From Gordionus sp. m RMFG-2023 (lineage: Eukaryota; Nematomorpha; Gordioida; Chordodea; Parachordodidae): a stretch of 64,000 nucleotides of DNA. The stretch spans positions 5,867,366-5,931,365 of the forward strand of contig NC_088777.1 in the NCBI RefSeq assembly GCF_954871325.1. Direction: 5' to 3'. The position numbers and the translations under genes were made by a program. Below are positions 37,865 to 50,044 of the stretch, one piece after another (position 1 is the first letter of the stretch; every line of letters begins with the position of its first letter). The notes under the pieces were generated by a model. The model was not told the origin of the DNA. It did not search any database and was given only the letters and a program-made list of their open reading frames with translations.

Positions 37865-40800
37865 ATGGATATTGAAATCATAGAAGTTGATACTAGTACT
37901 ATTGAAATGCCACATTCTTCAAGGGGTGAAAGAATGACTATTAATGAAAATCAAAAAAATCCATCAAATTCTTTAAAAGATGTTAAAGAAGTATACAATT
38001 ATTTTAAAATAGAGACTGGTCATAAGATTTGTAAAATCTGTTTACAATCATTTTCAAATACATCAAGCACAAGTAAATTAAGCATATATTCTATTAGCTG
38101 GGAACCAATATTAAAAACCCAATATAAACAAAATATTGTATTGGTATTGCGTCTAAAATATTGATATTGGTTTAAACAATATTTTCTATTTCTTGTATTG
38201 CTATTGGTTTATATTGTATTGGTTTAAATTCAAATAACTAATTAAATGAATTGAAATAAATAGTGATTATTAAACCCTTAATTTCTAGTTTTAAAATTTA
38301 AATAAACATGGAAAAAAAAAATCATGAAGCATTACCATAAAAACAGGATTTAGAAATGCTAAATTATTACTTGCATTGTCTAATGTAATACAAAAAAAAT
38401 CAATTTCAAATTTTACTTTTAATACAGAATTATAAATATTAATAGAATTATGTGCTGATTTAAAAGGAATAAAATCTAATAGATGATTATTTAATTTAAA
38501 TTCATTATCAATATAATGAATTATTATTATGCCCATAAAGGGTATTTTATTTGGAGAGGACCAAATGTCCATTGTTAAGGAAAATTTAGATGTAATGTTA
38601 GAACGTACAGATTTTAAATTGATAAAAGAACTATGTTAATGTTTCATAACTTCTATTTTTAATCTTTTTCTAGAAAGTAATTTTAGTGAGGGGTTAGAAT
38701 ATGCTATTAAATTTTTAAAAGTGATATTCTCAACCATTGAAAAGGCTGTTATTTTGAATAAAATAGAATTAAATGTTTTAAATTAGCTTTATTATTTATA
38801 TTATTAACTAAAAATGATTTTATTGTGTTAATTTTTTTACTGCTTATTTATTTGTTGTTCACATTTCCTATATAATGTTGGGCTTGGGTGGATGGATTTA
38901 AGATGCGTCCATAACCCCGAAGTTCTAAAATTGGGAAGAGATTTTTTTTTTACATTTATTGCAAATAGCCCTTTTTTGTTATCACAACTAGTATAAACAG
39001 ATTTTTGCTGTATTTCATCTTTTATTAGATATTGATGATTCATCTTGTTCATTATCGCTATTATTATTAGTATCAACAGCATTATCTATATTTATTAACT
39101 CTACTTGGTCTTCATTCATTATAATATCCTAAATGAAATGGATTAATAAGTTTATGTTTATGTAATGAAATTAAAAAAATATACCACGATAAAACCAAAT
39201 AATTATATGTATTCATCTATTTTTAATAGGTATTAGTTAAAATTGTATTTAAACAATATATCAAAACCAATGTATTTATGTAATTGGTATTGGTATTGGT
39301 TGTAAAAACAATACCAATATTTAATTCTATAATTGTTTATATTGGTATTGGTATTGTAAACCATTATTATATTGGTATTGGTCCCATCCCTATATACTAT
39401 GATTCACATATGTTATGAATAATTTTATCTTATTTTAGCTACTTTGAGACGACATATGTTTCTTAAACATAAAAATGTATCACAGGGAGAAGAAAAATTA
39501 TTAGTTCAGAAAGAAATAAATTTTTCAGATCATATATATAATAGCAGAATTACAACTGCTCAAAACAAAAAATAAATACATTGCGGAAATTATTATAACA
39601 TCTAATATCCCCCTACATGCCCTTATAAATAATATTAAATTTTTGGAAATGATTGGATATATAAATCCTAATATTAGGGTGCACACTTATAATACTTTTT
39701 AAAAGAATATTCTAAACAATTATCTAAATAAAAAAATTAATGTTATATCCATGATAGCAAAATTGCCAGGAAAACTGGCTATCACTACAGATTTATGGAC
39801 ATCTGTTCAAAAACTTCCATACATATCTGTAAGTGGGCACTATATAGATAAATCATGGAAAATGAAGAAATCATATTGGATATTAATTATGTGCCTTATT
39901 CGCACAAAGCTGAAAATATATATAAATGTCTTTCAGATTTAATTATTGAATATAATTTAAAGGAAAAAATTATCAGTTTAACAACTGATAATGCTGCTAA
40001 TATGGTGAAAACTCAGAGACTCATGAAGACTTAGATGAGTCCAAACCCATTTGCAGCATATGGCTGTATGGCACACGTATTAAACATAATTTGCCAAAAT
40101 ATTCTAAAAAACATTGATGAAGTTATCATTAAAGTGAGATTGATTACTACGAATATATCTCAAAGTCCATCATTGCTTCAAAAATATAGGTCATTACTTA
40201 GAGGTAATGACAAAGGACAACTTGCTGGAATTCAACATATTTGATGTTGGTGAAGGTCCTTGCAGTAAATTATCTATCTTTTTCTTTTTTTAATAGGATT
40301 ATATATTTAGAATTTTGAGACAATAAGAACTTTGTGTTATTCAGAGTATTAAACCCTTGGCAGCATTGCCCTCACAAATAATGATAAAAATAAAATAGAG
40401 GAAGTAATTCCTTTATTAAAACCATTTTATGACCACCTTGGATTTATCTGGATCCTCCTATCCTACCATTAATTAAATATCTTTTATCTAATATTTTTAA
40501 ATGGTTTTTCTCTTATTTAGGCATATATCTTATGAAATATACAAATACATATTGCAAATATTTTTAATTCTAATTCCTCGCCCTCATTTATTGATGCAAC
40601 TTTTGCAACGAAAGTCACTCAGAAAGCTAATCACTACATTCACAAATTTTTAAACATTAGGACCCTAGAATCAAAAAAGTTATTCCTAATTCTTTATAAT
40701 ATTACAAAATTTCTTTTTATTTAGGTTCACATGTATAATCTATTAAATACTCCTGAAAATTTTATTCAATTTAAGGAAGTATATGAAAAATATGCGAGCA

Positions 40801-41241
40801 CTTTATCAAGTGGCATAAGGACAAACAAAGTATATAAAAATATTTATTTATTTATTGATAATTATTATTTAAGGAAATACCCTTGAGAGAGAGAATAGCC
40901 AGGGATAGGCTCATGGGAACTGGGTCATTAGAGGAGATAGCTCAGATAGGGGATATAACTGAAATTCAATGTTATTTATCTGATATTTTATGTCCTGTTA
41001 ATTCCAATATACTAGATTGGTGGGAAGGGAATCAATATCGATTTCCAGTTCTATCAAAAATAGCAATGGACTATCTCCCCCAGCAGGCTACATCAGTAGC
41101 ATGTGAAAGGATATTTTCTAAAGCTAATGATAAAATAACTTAGTTACGAATAGAATGAATCCAAAGATGGTTCAATCTATGATGGCACTTGAATCATGGA
41201 TAAAAAATGGAATCATTTTTGATTTTTTAGAAGATAATTAA
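37865..41241 (+). pseudogene. hAT transposase with an intron, broken
   Basis: Exon 1 (37,865-38,072) encodes the start of a BED zinc finger, YFKIETGHKICKICLQSF. An intron (38,073-39,438, GTAAAT donor, tattttag acceptor, phase 1) is followed by TTLRRHMFLKHK, completing the C-x2-C...H finger. Downstream come LAITTDLWTS and ISVSGHYIDKSW (39,751-39,860), SLTTDNAANMV (about 39,975), YGCMAHVLNIICQNI (40,065), YRFPVLSKIAMDYL and the dimerisation signature SVACERIFSKAND (41,035-41,130), then, one frame over, NRMNPKMVQSMMALESWI to a stop at 41,241. Frame changes and stops occur between several blocks, and 40,250-40,860 is hard to follow, possibly with further introns. Confidence 0.85.
38095..39392 (-). 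mobile_element. Second hAT inserted in the intron of the first
   Basis: Flanked by TATTCTAT (38,087-38,094) and TATACTAT (39,393-39,400), 7 of 8 identical. Termini tagctgggaaccaatatt and tagggatgggaccaatacc (inverted), with subterminal ttggtattgg repeats. Length 1,298 bp, shorter than an autonomous hAT. Minus-strand coding pieces: SLPNFRTSGLWTHLKSIHPS, a BED finger remnant (about 38,960-38,890), and TMDIWSSPNKIPFMGI, ..HYIDNEFKLNNHLLDF and CITLDNASNNLAFLN (38,575-38,350). The C-terminal dimerisation region is missing, so this is an internally deleted copy. Confidence 0.85.
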
Positions 41242-41578
41242 ATTATTTATATACAATTTATTTTATAACCAAAAATATATATCAAAAAAATTAATTAAAT
41301 ATGTAAATCATAATCATATTGATATAATTTATATTAAATAAATTTGTATTTTAATATTCTTTTGATTAGGCATATGTGTATAATATAATAAAAATGAATT
41401 GATGATATAATTGAAATATTAATAGGGTAGATAAACTATTCTTAATAAATTTAAATGCAGAATAAAACTTTTGTAGCTTTATAAAAAAAAATTTTTTTAG
41501 GCGGGACCGGACCGCTTGGACCGGACCAGACCGCTTGGACCGGACCAGACCGCTTGGACCGGACCGGTAGCAAATCTG

Positions 41579-43170
41579 GGGGTTTAAAAGGATCGCCCAA
41601 ATTTATTTCCAGGTTGATGTCGCTAAATCAACATGTCCAGAGTATCACGGTCAATTATTATTTAGTATTAATTGATTCAAGGTTGACATGACAGTGACAT
41701 AATTAGAAAATATTAATTATAAAACTGTTGCTGCCATTCACCAGGGTAAAAAAAAAGATCAATAGCTTATCCGGTATACCACGTGCCAATTTTAGCGATA
41801 GTCCATTAAGTTGCGGGGCGTGCCCCTTAAATCTCTATTTCCGAGAATTTGCTCAGATTTTGCTTTCGGGAATATTGTCTCAGGGGATTTAAATGTTTTC
41901 ATGATCACTATGAAACGCATTCTTTGTATCTTAGATGAAAGATAAATAATTTATAATAGATTTTTTTTATCATTTAAAAGTGTCCTTTACAATATTTTCA
42001 GTAAATCATAAGTATACTCAAGATTCATAAATTCAAACCACTCCTCCCCCCCTCCTCCCCATTAATTGCAACTCATGAGACGATAAGTATATTGGGTAAA
42101 ATCAAGTTTATAGAACAAAAACATCAAGTCTCGTCATTTTAATTTTTTTTTGTTTTTTTACGTTTTAATTTTTTTTTTGTTTTATTACTTTTTATTTTGT
42201 TTTTTTACGTTTTATTTTGTTTTTTTTTCATTTCATTTCATTTTGTTTTTTTTCGTTTCATTTTATTTTGTTGTTTTATTTATTCATTTTCAAAAAAATA
42301 TTTCTTTTGCTTTTTAGGCTGTTTATTAATAAGTCGAACAGGGACATATCCTTAGCACTTTCAAACTAGATATTATATATTCAATAAGAAGAAAATTTTT
42401 TTTTACTATTGGTTAAAAACTGGAATTTAAACAAGGTTGCTCATTAATGAGAAGAACCCTTTGGGAAAGTTAAATTAATAAAATATTCTTAATAGGAATG
42501 GTTTTAGACTTAGCGTGATATAAATTAATTATCCTCTTATCTAAATATCAAAACTTGTTGATATTTATGTTAAAAATAACACCCTTTCCCTCCTTGTGTT
42601 CTCCCCACAAAAGATCTCTATGGAACGAGTCGTCTAACATGTAAATAATACCATAACTTTAAAATGGGTAGTACAGTCAACAAAAATTGCTAAAGAATGC
42701 TTTTGGACCTATTTTAGTCAAAATTAGGCTCTGGTTTTATATATATACTATATACATACATTCCCATGTCATAGTACGGAAATGAAATTTTCTAGCATCT
42801 GAAACCACACACGACTCGAAAACAGCAATTTTTTTGAATATAATTGATAATTTGCTACATTATCTAATCATTTTATAAAAACAGATAAGAATGTCAATAA
42901 CTTCCAACCTTTCTTTTAAATATATAAAATAATATATAATATATACAAAAAATTCTATTATCCAGTAGAAATAAAAAAAAAGAAGAATTAATCATAAAAA
43001 AATGCCATGCAAATGTAAAAATTATAATTAATTTAAATATAGTACAATAATGATGAAATAAACTAAAAATTATTATAAATTTTTTATGTCAAAAAAAATA
43101 TTTAAAATTTTTTTTAATTTGACAATAATAATTTCAGCTTAGTGATATATTTGATTGTTAAATTACACCA
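41579..43170. other. Non-coding part of arm A'
   Basis: Inverted equivalent of 26,087-27,655. AT-rich with a pyrimidine/T-rich tract at about 42,125-42,310 (the purine tract of the other arm). No gene seen. Confidence 0.6.
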
Positions 43171-43177
43171 TTTATAT

Positions 43178-43350
43178 CAGAGACCTACAGAGGTACAATT
43201 TGCACAACCCGGCCCGGGCCGGATTTTTTTAAAATAATAGCTAATATTAAAATATACGGCCGCTCAGTCCCGGGTATTTAAAAAAAACACTTTTTTAGGT
43301 CCGGCCCGGGTATTTTAAAAATTTCAGGCCCGATCCGGGTCTATTTAGAG
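43178..43350. repeat. GC-rich MITE copy (CAGAGACCTGCA family)
   Basis: Starts cagagacctacagaggtac and contains ggcccgggcc and cccgatccggg. Truncated at its far end around 43,345, where homology with the left arm also stops. Confidence 0.65.
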
Positions 43351-43439
43351 TCAAATTCCATTAAATAAGTTGATAAATAGACAGTCCATTTGATTTGAAT
43401 AAATAATGTGGTAAATACTAAAAAATTAAATTAAAATTA

Positions 43440-43625
43440 TTTTTTTAAATAAATATTTTACTTGACAGGTTAAGAATGATGGGGGTAATAAAATTAGGAA
43501 TTTATTTTTAGACTTTTGCCTATGGGTAGCGCATGTACCAATCAAAGCAGCTTTATTTGATAGTGAAAAAAGATTGATTTGAATTAGTACTTTGAGGTGT
43601 AGGTAATGAAACTAATAGAGCTTTT
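43440..43625 (-). pseudogene. Helitron replicase N-terminal fragment
   Basis: The minus strand reads VSLPTPQ-like and TSATSRQKS-like words and is an inverted copy of the sequence at 53,205-53,400, which itself parallels the Helitron fragment at 51,230-51,370 (SLPTTQ, LSNKAAMIITSAARFRQK). Only a piece of the N-terminal region survives; no Rep or helicase motif lies here. Confidence 0.55.
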
Positions 43626-43689
43626 TTATTTTAAGATTTTTTTTACTAAGTAAACATTAATTGCTTGAGTTGAGTAATTAGATTCAGGA

Positions 43690-44335
43690 TCATTTTTTTA
43701 AAATAATTAAGTTAAAAAAACTTAATAAATAAGTAAACTTTTGTTGGTTTGGAAGTATTTCTTTTTTCCATGATGATAAATAAATAAAGTTTGCTTGGTT
43801 TGAACATGAATTATACTAAAAGTATCAAGATTTATAAAATAATTAAGTTAAAAAAACTTAATAAATAAGTAAACTTTTGTTGGTTTGGAAGTATTTCTTT
43901 TTTCCATGATGATAAATAAATAGTTTGCTTGGTTTGAACATGAATTATACTTAAAGTATCAAGATTTATAAAATAAAGTAAAATTAATTTATAATAAAGG
44001 TAATATATATTCGGTAGATCAGATTATTATTTTTTAAAAATGCTAATTTATAGTTTGATTTATTCTGTATCTTCTTAAAAATCTACTTTATCTAAAAATT
44101 TAATATAATATCTATTAGGTTATATATATTCAGTAGATCAGATTATTATTTTTAAAAAATGCTAATTTATAATTTGATTTATTCTGTTATCTAAAAATTT
44201 AATATAATATCTATTTCAGAAACTTGTTACAGAAGAATATAATTTGATTTATTCTGTATCTTCTTAAAAATCTCGTTTTATCTAAAAATTTAATATAATA
44301 TCTATTTCTTAAACTTGTTACAGAATGGATTTGTA
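43690..44335. repeat. Two adjacent families of tandem duplications
   Basis: 43,690-43,975: two near-identical units of about 135 bases (aattaagttaaaaaaactta, ttggtttggaagtatttc, gtttgcttggtttgaacatg). A third, inverted copy of the unit is at 52,990-53,140. 43,995-44,335: two and a half units of about 105 bases (cagtagatcagattattat, tttgatttattctgt, atctaaaaatttaatataat). AT-rich and non-coding; probably remains of a Helitron end plus local slippage. Confidence 0.75.
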
Positions 44336-44540
44336 AATTCAAAATATTTCAGGAAGTTCGGCAAATTAAAAATGGTTGATTTTTAAAAATTAAAATTAAA
44401 TAATATAATAAAGAAAATAAATATAAACCGATAAAATAAAAGCTTAATAAGCCAATAAAAATAAAGATTAATAAGCCACTAAAAATAAAATAGCAAAATA
44501 ATAATATATATATGAAAGATTATATTACAAATTTAAATAT

Positions 44541-44611
44541 AGAAGGTGGCTGAGTGGAACAACGTTTGCCTTTAAACCGATAAGTCATAAGTTCGAATCC
44601 CGTGATGTGCA
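44541..44611 (+). repeat. tRNA-like sequence with strong A and B boxes (SINE head or tRNA pseudogene)
   Basis: Contains TGGCTGAGTGG, an exact RNA polymerase III A box, and AGTTCGAATCCC, a near-perfect B box, 35-40 bases apart. The anticodon loop region (ctttaaacc) would present UAA if folded, as in a leucine tRNA. The anticodon and T stems pair only partly and the long variable arm of tRNA-Leu is not evident. A tRNA-derived SINE head is the better reading. Confidence 0.5.
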
Positions 44612-45283
44612 AAAAATTATTTTCTTAATATTTAACATTAGAGAGATATAGTCTCCATCGAGTTATTTAACATTAAGAAGATAGGAAAGTTGATAGAAAA
44701 AATAAAAATTAGCATTAAGATGATAGGAAAACATTCATTTCTTTATTAAGGTGATTATAATATATATAGATAGATACTTAAATAAAAAAAATAGTTAACC
44801 TTTTTTCTATTTTTTTTAAAATCTTCTGGTTTCTAATAATTCGGGGAAGGTTTTAAAATGTGAATATTCATAGATTAGCCTTTATAGCTGTATACAGAGA
44901 AGGGAAATCGTGATTCGAAATTTGACGCTGACCTAAAAATTCTGATTCAGGGGGTTCTCGATTTTTTAGAAGACCTGATATCACTGTGTTACGATATTGC
45001 CAAAGAGAACTGATTATTTTGTCTTATATTTTACCTAGAACCGTCTTCAAATAAATTGATAGGACAATTAAATTTTCGAATTTTGACTTTAATTCAAAGA
45101 AATGGAATAACCTAATATGGGAATCCGAACCCTCTGTAAAAGTTGATCAAAAATAAAAATTAAAGATTTCTTAAATAATATTTTTTTTTATAAATTCAAT
45201 AAATAAAAAAAGATTTGCCCATTTTTCATTTTTTTCCCCAATTTTCAAAATTTTGCCTCCATTTTTGCAGGTAAAATGTTTTT
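44612..45283. other. AT-rich spacer, no gene seen
   Basis: Continuation of the spacer between the A' and B' arms. Possibly the body of a SINE whose tRNA-like head is at 44,541. Nothing else supportable. Confidence 0.4.
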
Positions 45284-45701
45284 TTACACAACGTAAAGTT
45301 AGTATGTCATTTAAATTTTTTTAAATCTCAGCCTATATGCGCAGGCAGGTACCCAGCAGGGAAGGGAAGCAGGACAACCCCACTCCTCCTTATAGACAAA
45401 AAATTTCGATACCGGCTATAACATTTTTTAAAAATAAATTACTGATTACAACATCTTATTGCATATATAACACATTTATAGCAGATATAAATACGGTACT
45501 AATTTATTCTATAATTAATATTTATTTCAAATTTGATCTCTATGAATTTAATATTTATCTAACTTGGCTTGCATCTAGGCGAGTCTATCGTTTCAATATT
45601 AATATCAAAAGACGAATACCATAAATTTTATCTCTTTATCCGCCTCCTGGATACTTTTATAACTAAAATGAATGAAAGATTCTTAATTAATCAGGCAGCA
45701 C

Positions 45702-47489
45702 CAGGCAGGTACACAGGAATTTGGTCTGGGGGGGGGGGATAATAAAATTTTTAAAGAAATATTATTGTTTTTTAAAAATATCAAGCATAAATTTATTACG
45801 ACTAATAAATATTTCTAATACACAATTTTAAATTTATGTGAATTATAAAAAAATTATATGTATAGAATCACTTAAATGACCCAAAATAGAAATTCAAATT
45901 TTTTGAGACTTTACACAAAAAGTTTCTTAGGAATAATTGCATTTTGTATGTTATATATTTACAATGTAAAATCCAATCTTCGTTGTGATTGAACTAATTT
46001 TTCAATTATCTCATCCTTGCTTGTCGTCAAATGCCTATGAATATTCAAAAGATCCAAGATTTCAATCTACTTTCAGATGTTGTACTTCTTGGTATGTTTT
46101 TCAGAGACCTACATGGGCCCCGGGGCTGGGCAGTTATTTAATTTTTTTAAATATACCCGGGCCGGGCCCGAATATATTTAAAAAAACCAAGCCGGGCCTG
46201 AATTATTTTAAAAAAACACCCAATCTGGGCTGTATTTTTTATTCTATATTTGAAATCGTTATTATTGGCTATAAAAATCAAAAATAAATATAATTTATTT
46301 TAAAAAAATCCGAGCCGGGCCTGAAAATTTTTTAAAAAAACCTAGGCCGGGCCGTAAAAAATCATTAAAAAAAATCCGGGCCGTGCTTTGCAAATGATAC
46401 TTCTGCAGGCCTCTGTTATTCTTCTTAAAAAAGATAATGTTCTCTCATTAGTTTACTAATGGGAAGAGTTTATAAACCCTTTTAATACATTGGGAATTTA
46501 ATCTAAAATGTGTTTGAAATAATGCAGAGCATCCATAGCATTTTTTGGGACTATATCAACCATAGTTTATCTTATAAACATAGTTATTCAGCGCAGTAAG
46601 GCATCATAGATACTTTAAAATCTTCATAATAAAAATCTAATAAATATTTTTTTTTTATTACCATCTGAAAAAGGTTGGGAAGGTTTTTGTGGAAGTAATA
46701 TTTGCAGATTAGTAAGTGCTGCAGGATGAATTAAAAATTCATTTATTTGGGTTATAAATGTATCTGTATTTAAGATATACTCTTCTATTGATCCTATATT
46801 AATGTTTTAACGATGAGCTTGCCTTGCTACAAGTCGAGGGAGACAAATATTAAACACGTATAACTCTGCTTTTGACTCAACAATAAATATAAAATTATTA
46901 AACATTGGCCCTAATTTCCTTGAGTTCTGGTAAAATCTCCGCTATTCTCTTCTTCTATCAAGTCAATGTCATATTTTTGAAAAGTAATACTTAAAATAGT
47001 TGTATAATTAAATAATACAATCAAATGAGAAATAAAATTTGGAATAAGCATTGAATCCAATAATTTTCTTGCTTCTGAGAAAATATTACTTTCAGGCCAT
47101 TGTGATATTTCAGTAATAGCAAATAATTGGCTCTTCTAACCCTTATGTTACTGTTTGATGGCAGAGACTCTATCTCGTTGGACAAGGTTGCAATTTCTTT
47201 TTCCCTGTTGGACAAGTAGTTTCAGAAATAATTATTATTTGACTAGAAATTTGAAAATATAAGATAAATTACGCCGGAAAACTTGAAATCGAAATTAATT
47301 GATAAAATAACTTAGTAGATAAATGTGATATAAAATGTAATTAAATATATATTTAATATGAGATACGAATAATATTAACAAATATAAATTAATATAAACA
47401 ATAATATTTTAAAAAAATAAATAATCATCTGCATTTTTTGGCTTTGGTGGGGGGGGGGATTTGCCCCCCCCCGGCTGCGTACGCCAATG
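45702..47489 (-). mobile_element. 1.79-kb hAT-like element with perfect 8-bp target duplication
   Basis: Termini CAGGCAGGTACACAGG and CATTGGCGTACGCAGCC (inverted), flanked by GGCAGCAC at 45,694-45,701 and 47,490-47,497. The empty site, a single copy of the same octamer, is preserved in the other B arm at 33,782-33,789, proving the boundaries. A 10-G tract lies a few bases inside each end. The minus-strand interior has fragmentary coding words (KEIATLSNEIESLPS, then RRANYLLLL in a shifted frame, SEARKLL, TILSITFQKYDIDLI). I cannot assign a transposase domain. A 314-bp GC-rich MITE (46,102-46,415) is carried inside. Sister copy at 60,524-62,275. Confidence 0.92.
46102..46415. mobile_element. 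GC-rich MITE nested in the hAT element
   Basis: Begins CAGAGACCTACATGGG and ends TGCAGGCCTCTG, with many ccgggcc words between T/A runs. The same MITE sits at the same internal position in the sister element (60,909-61,188), so it inserted before that hAT copy multiplied. Confidence 0.8.
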
Positions 47490-47497
47490 GGCAGCAC

Positions 47498-50040
47498 ATA
47501 CCAAATCTATTTCAAATGTTGTTAGAGAAAAATATTTAGATTTTTATTGTGAGGATTTAAAAGTATTCCATCATGCATTACACGGTGAATGCAAATGGTG
47601 GAATAAAAAGTTAAATATGGTTAATAATGTTCAAAAAAATGCTACAGCTACTTAGCATAATTTCAAACATATTTAGGACTATTTTCCTAAAGTATAAAAA
47701 TTATCGTATATTTTTTCTACAATAAAAGAACATTTCCTAAGCAGAATATAAAAAAAACATACCTGAAAATTAATGTTGTTACATCGAAGGGAGAAGTGAA
47801 TACTTAAAATATTTGATTGGCAGATTTCTAAAAAATCTTATATAGAAGATTTAACCCCTCATTTGAATTTCCGGTGTCAAAAATTATTTTTTTTTCCTGA
47901 AACTTATATTGGAAAGCCTCGCCCCCACAGATTGCTAAGGGATTGGGCAACTAAAAAAATGTAATACAATAATTTATAAATTAAATTCATTTTCTTACAA
48001 ATATGTAACACCGCCGACGCCAATTAAGCGGCAGCTATTTCGGTGGGGTCGATAAATTTTTTATTAAAAAAAACGCCAACCCCGATTGAGATATCGGAGG
48101 ATAGGTCTAAATACATATACTATACATACGTATACTAAATAATTATTATATACGTTAGTAGCTTATTGTATAGGATTAGAGATAAAATCTATAGTGTTTC
48201 TTTATACATATTTACAGGTATTAGGTATGTAGTTTGAACCCTGGTTTTAAAGGTTTATATCAAACCGATGTTATAATTTTTTACAAACCAGACCTGGACC
48301 GTCATTTTAACTGAACCTAAACTCCCATCGATGTGGGATTCTTCTGTATCTACTTTCATTCAATCGCTAATTGTGCTAAAACATTGCTTAGTTTAAAATA
48401 ACCTCGCAACCAAATATTTTTCTTTCTGCACCCCCTAAAACAAAGGTCTATATAACAATAAATAATAATAATTTTATAATAATTAATCAGATATAAATTC
48501 GTGTAAAAGGACATAAAAAGTAAATAATTTTATTTATAGATATAATACGCTAATTTTTTATGCTATAATAATTTATAGCAAAATATAAATTCTTTATTTT
48601 AAAAAATTATAATTATAAATAAAAATATTTATTTAAACGTTGTAAAATATAAATTAAATTATAAAAATCAAATTTTTAGTTTTGATATTTTACATATCGT
48701 AACTTAAAATTTAAAAAATATAATATTACAAATAAATATTTATAAAATAATATTAACTCTTATAATTTATCTTTTAAATAAAATTCAAAATGAAACGTGT
48801 CGAAATTGCAATTAAAGCATATGAATCTTGTTTGTGAGCTGAAGCTTCAAATGACCATTGTATAATGTATAATTTAATGTGAAATAAATATTTAATAAAA
48901 AAATTAAATTAAATATTTCTTGTCCTCTAAATTTTGCCAAAAAAAACGGATTTAATAATTTCTCTTTTTATTCGTTGAGGGAGAGCAAAGCGTTTACTGT
49001 TCGGTTTTCGTCCATACCATTAGCGTCAAAAATGGGCTTTATAACGTCGACGTCTAGATTCGGGAACATGTCTTTCAGTTTTTTCATTTGGATTTCGTAA
49101 TTTTCGGCTTAAATTTTTACAATAAATATTTGTGGATTTGAAAATAAAAAATGATTTAAAAAATGATAACTGGCTTTCCAGCCGGTTAAGATTTGAATTT
49201 TTTTCCTTCCAATTTTCAAACCCTGCCCGGCTTCCTTTCCGTTTTAATTTTTGATCATTTTATGGTTCGGTCTGAAATTTTAAAAATTTTTGATGTTTTT
49301 TTTTCAAAATGGTTTTAAAAAAGGATATTGGAAATATGTGCAGTAAATATAACATGGAAAGCTACATTATATGATTTTTTTAGCTGACAAATCGATATAA
49401 TAACGATTTTTTTAAAGTTAGGGTCAGCACGGCTTTCGAATAAAGAATTATTTTTAGGGCCGGGCTTTGGTATATGCTGGCAGGCCTTCCATATTAGTTA
49501 ATAAACGTTTTTCTTATTTAATATTATAAAGGTTTATAGATTTATAAATATTTACTTTTTATGAGTAATAAATACAAGGTTAGCAATTTTTAAAAACCAT
49601 TAACTTAAAAAATAATTTAAAATTATATCTGTCTTTATTTTAAGTTGTATATATTTTTTTAAAAATGACATTTTAGAATATTATATTAAAATGGGTAGGT
49701 GGGCGTGATTCAATAAAATGAACGACCACCTAATATGTATATAACTTTTTATAAAGTTTTAAAATTCAGTCAATGTCCCCGTTTGCTTGAATAGTTTGCT
49801 TGAATAGTATCACAGGAATTATTCTATCTAGAAGAGAGATCAATTGTTGATAAGTCTTTGAGGCTATTATTTTATACCATAGGTAAAGAAGATGCTTTCG
49901 TTAAACTTTATTCGTATTTTCAAACATTCTATTTTTAAAGGTTAATTCTTTCGCCTAACATTTTTACTCGAAATGATAAAGCTAATAGTAATAATAAAGC
50001 TATGAGGCGAAGGTTGCACAAGCACCTGGGGTAAATGACA
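47498..50040. other. Arm B' body, no gene seen
   Basis: 47,498-48,480 mirrors 32,820-33,780 and belongs to the decayed hAT-like relic; a short coding-like frame around 47,515-47,655 (VREKYLDFYCEDLKVFHHAL, ECKWWNKK) is its transposase remnant. 48,480-50,040 is AT-rich with some less AT-rich patches and gives no interpretable frame. Confidence 0.5.
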
Positions 50041-50044
50041 AGTG

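Larger units (their letters stand above)
37512..41578 (+). mobile_element. hAT DNA transposon carrying a nested hAT
   Basis: Left terminus tagtgtttgcaacggtccgg, right terminus (inverted) cagatttgctaccggtccgg: matching hAT-type inverted repeats with ggtccggtcc subterminal repeats at both ends (the right end has three tandem ccggaccagaccgcttgga-type units). Flanks ccgtttaa and gggtttaa are at best an imperfect 8-bp duplication. It encodes a broken transposase on the plus strand. A second hAT (38,095-39,392) is inserted within. In the left arm only a short piece of the right terminus is present (27,646-27,656). Confidence 0.82.
34375..43325 (-). repeat. Right arm A' of the inverted duplication
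   Basis: Reverse complement of 25,930-31,612, expanded by the hAT element at 37,512-41,578. It carries B2 and copies of the MITEs and GC-rich repeats of the left arm. Its inner end abuts arm B directly (34,370/34,375) with only a few bases between, so there is no simple palindrome centre. Confidence 0.92.

Noticed and set aside
43690-44335. CRISPR-like array
   Set aside because: The repeats are long AT-rich direct duplications without unique spacers of even length, in a eukaryotic transposon context.
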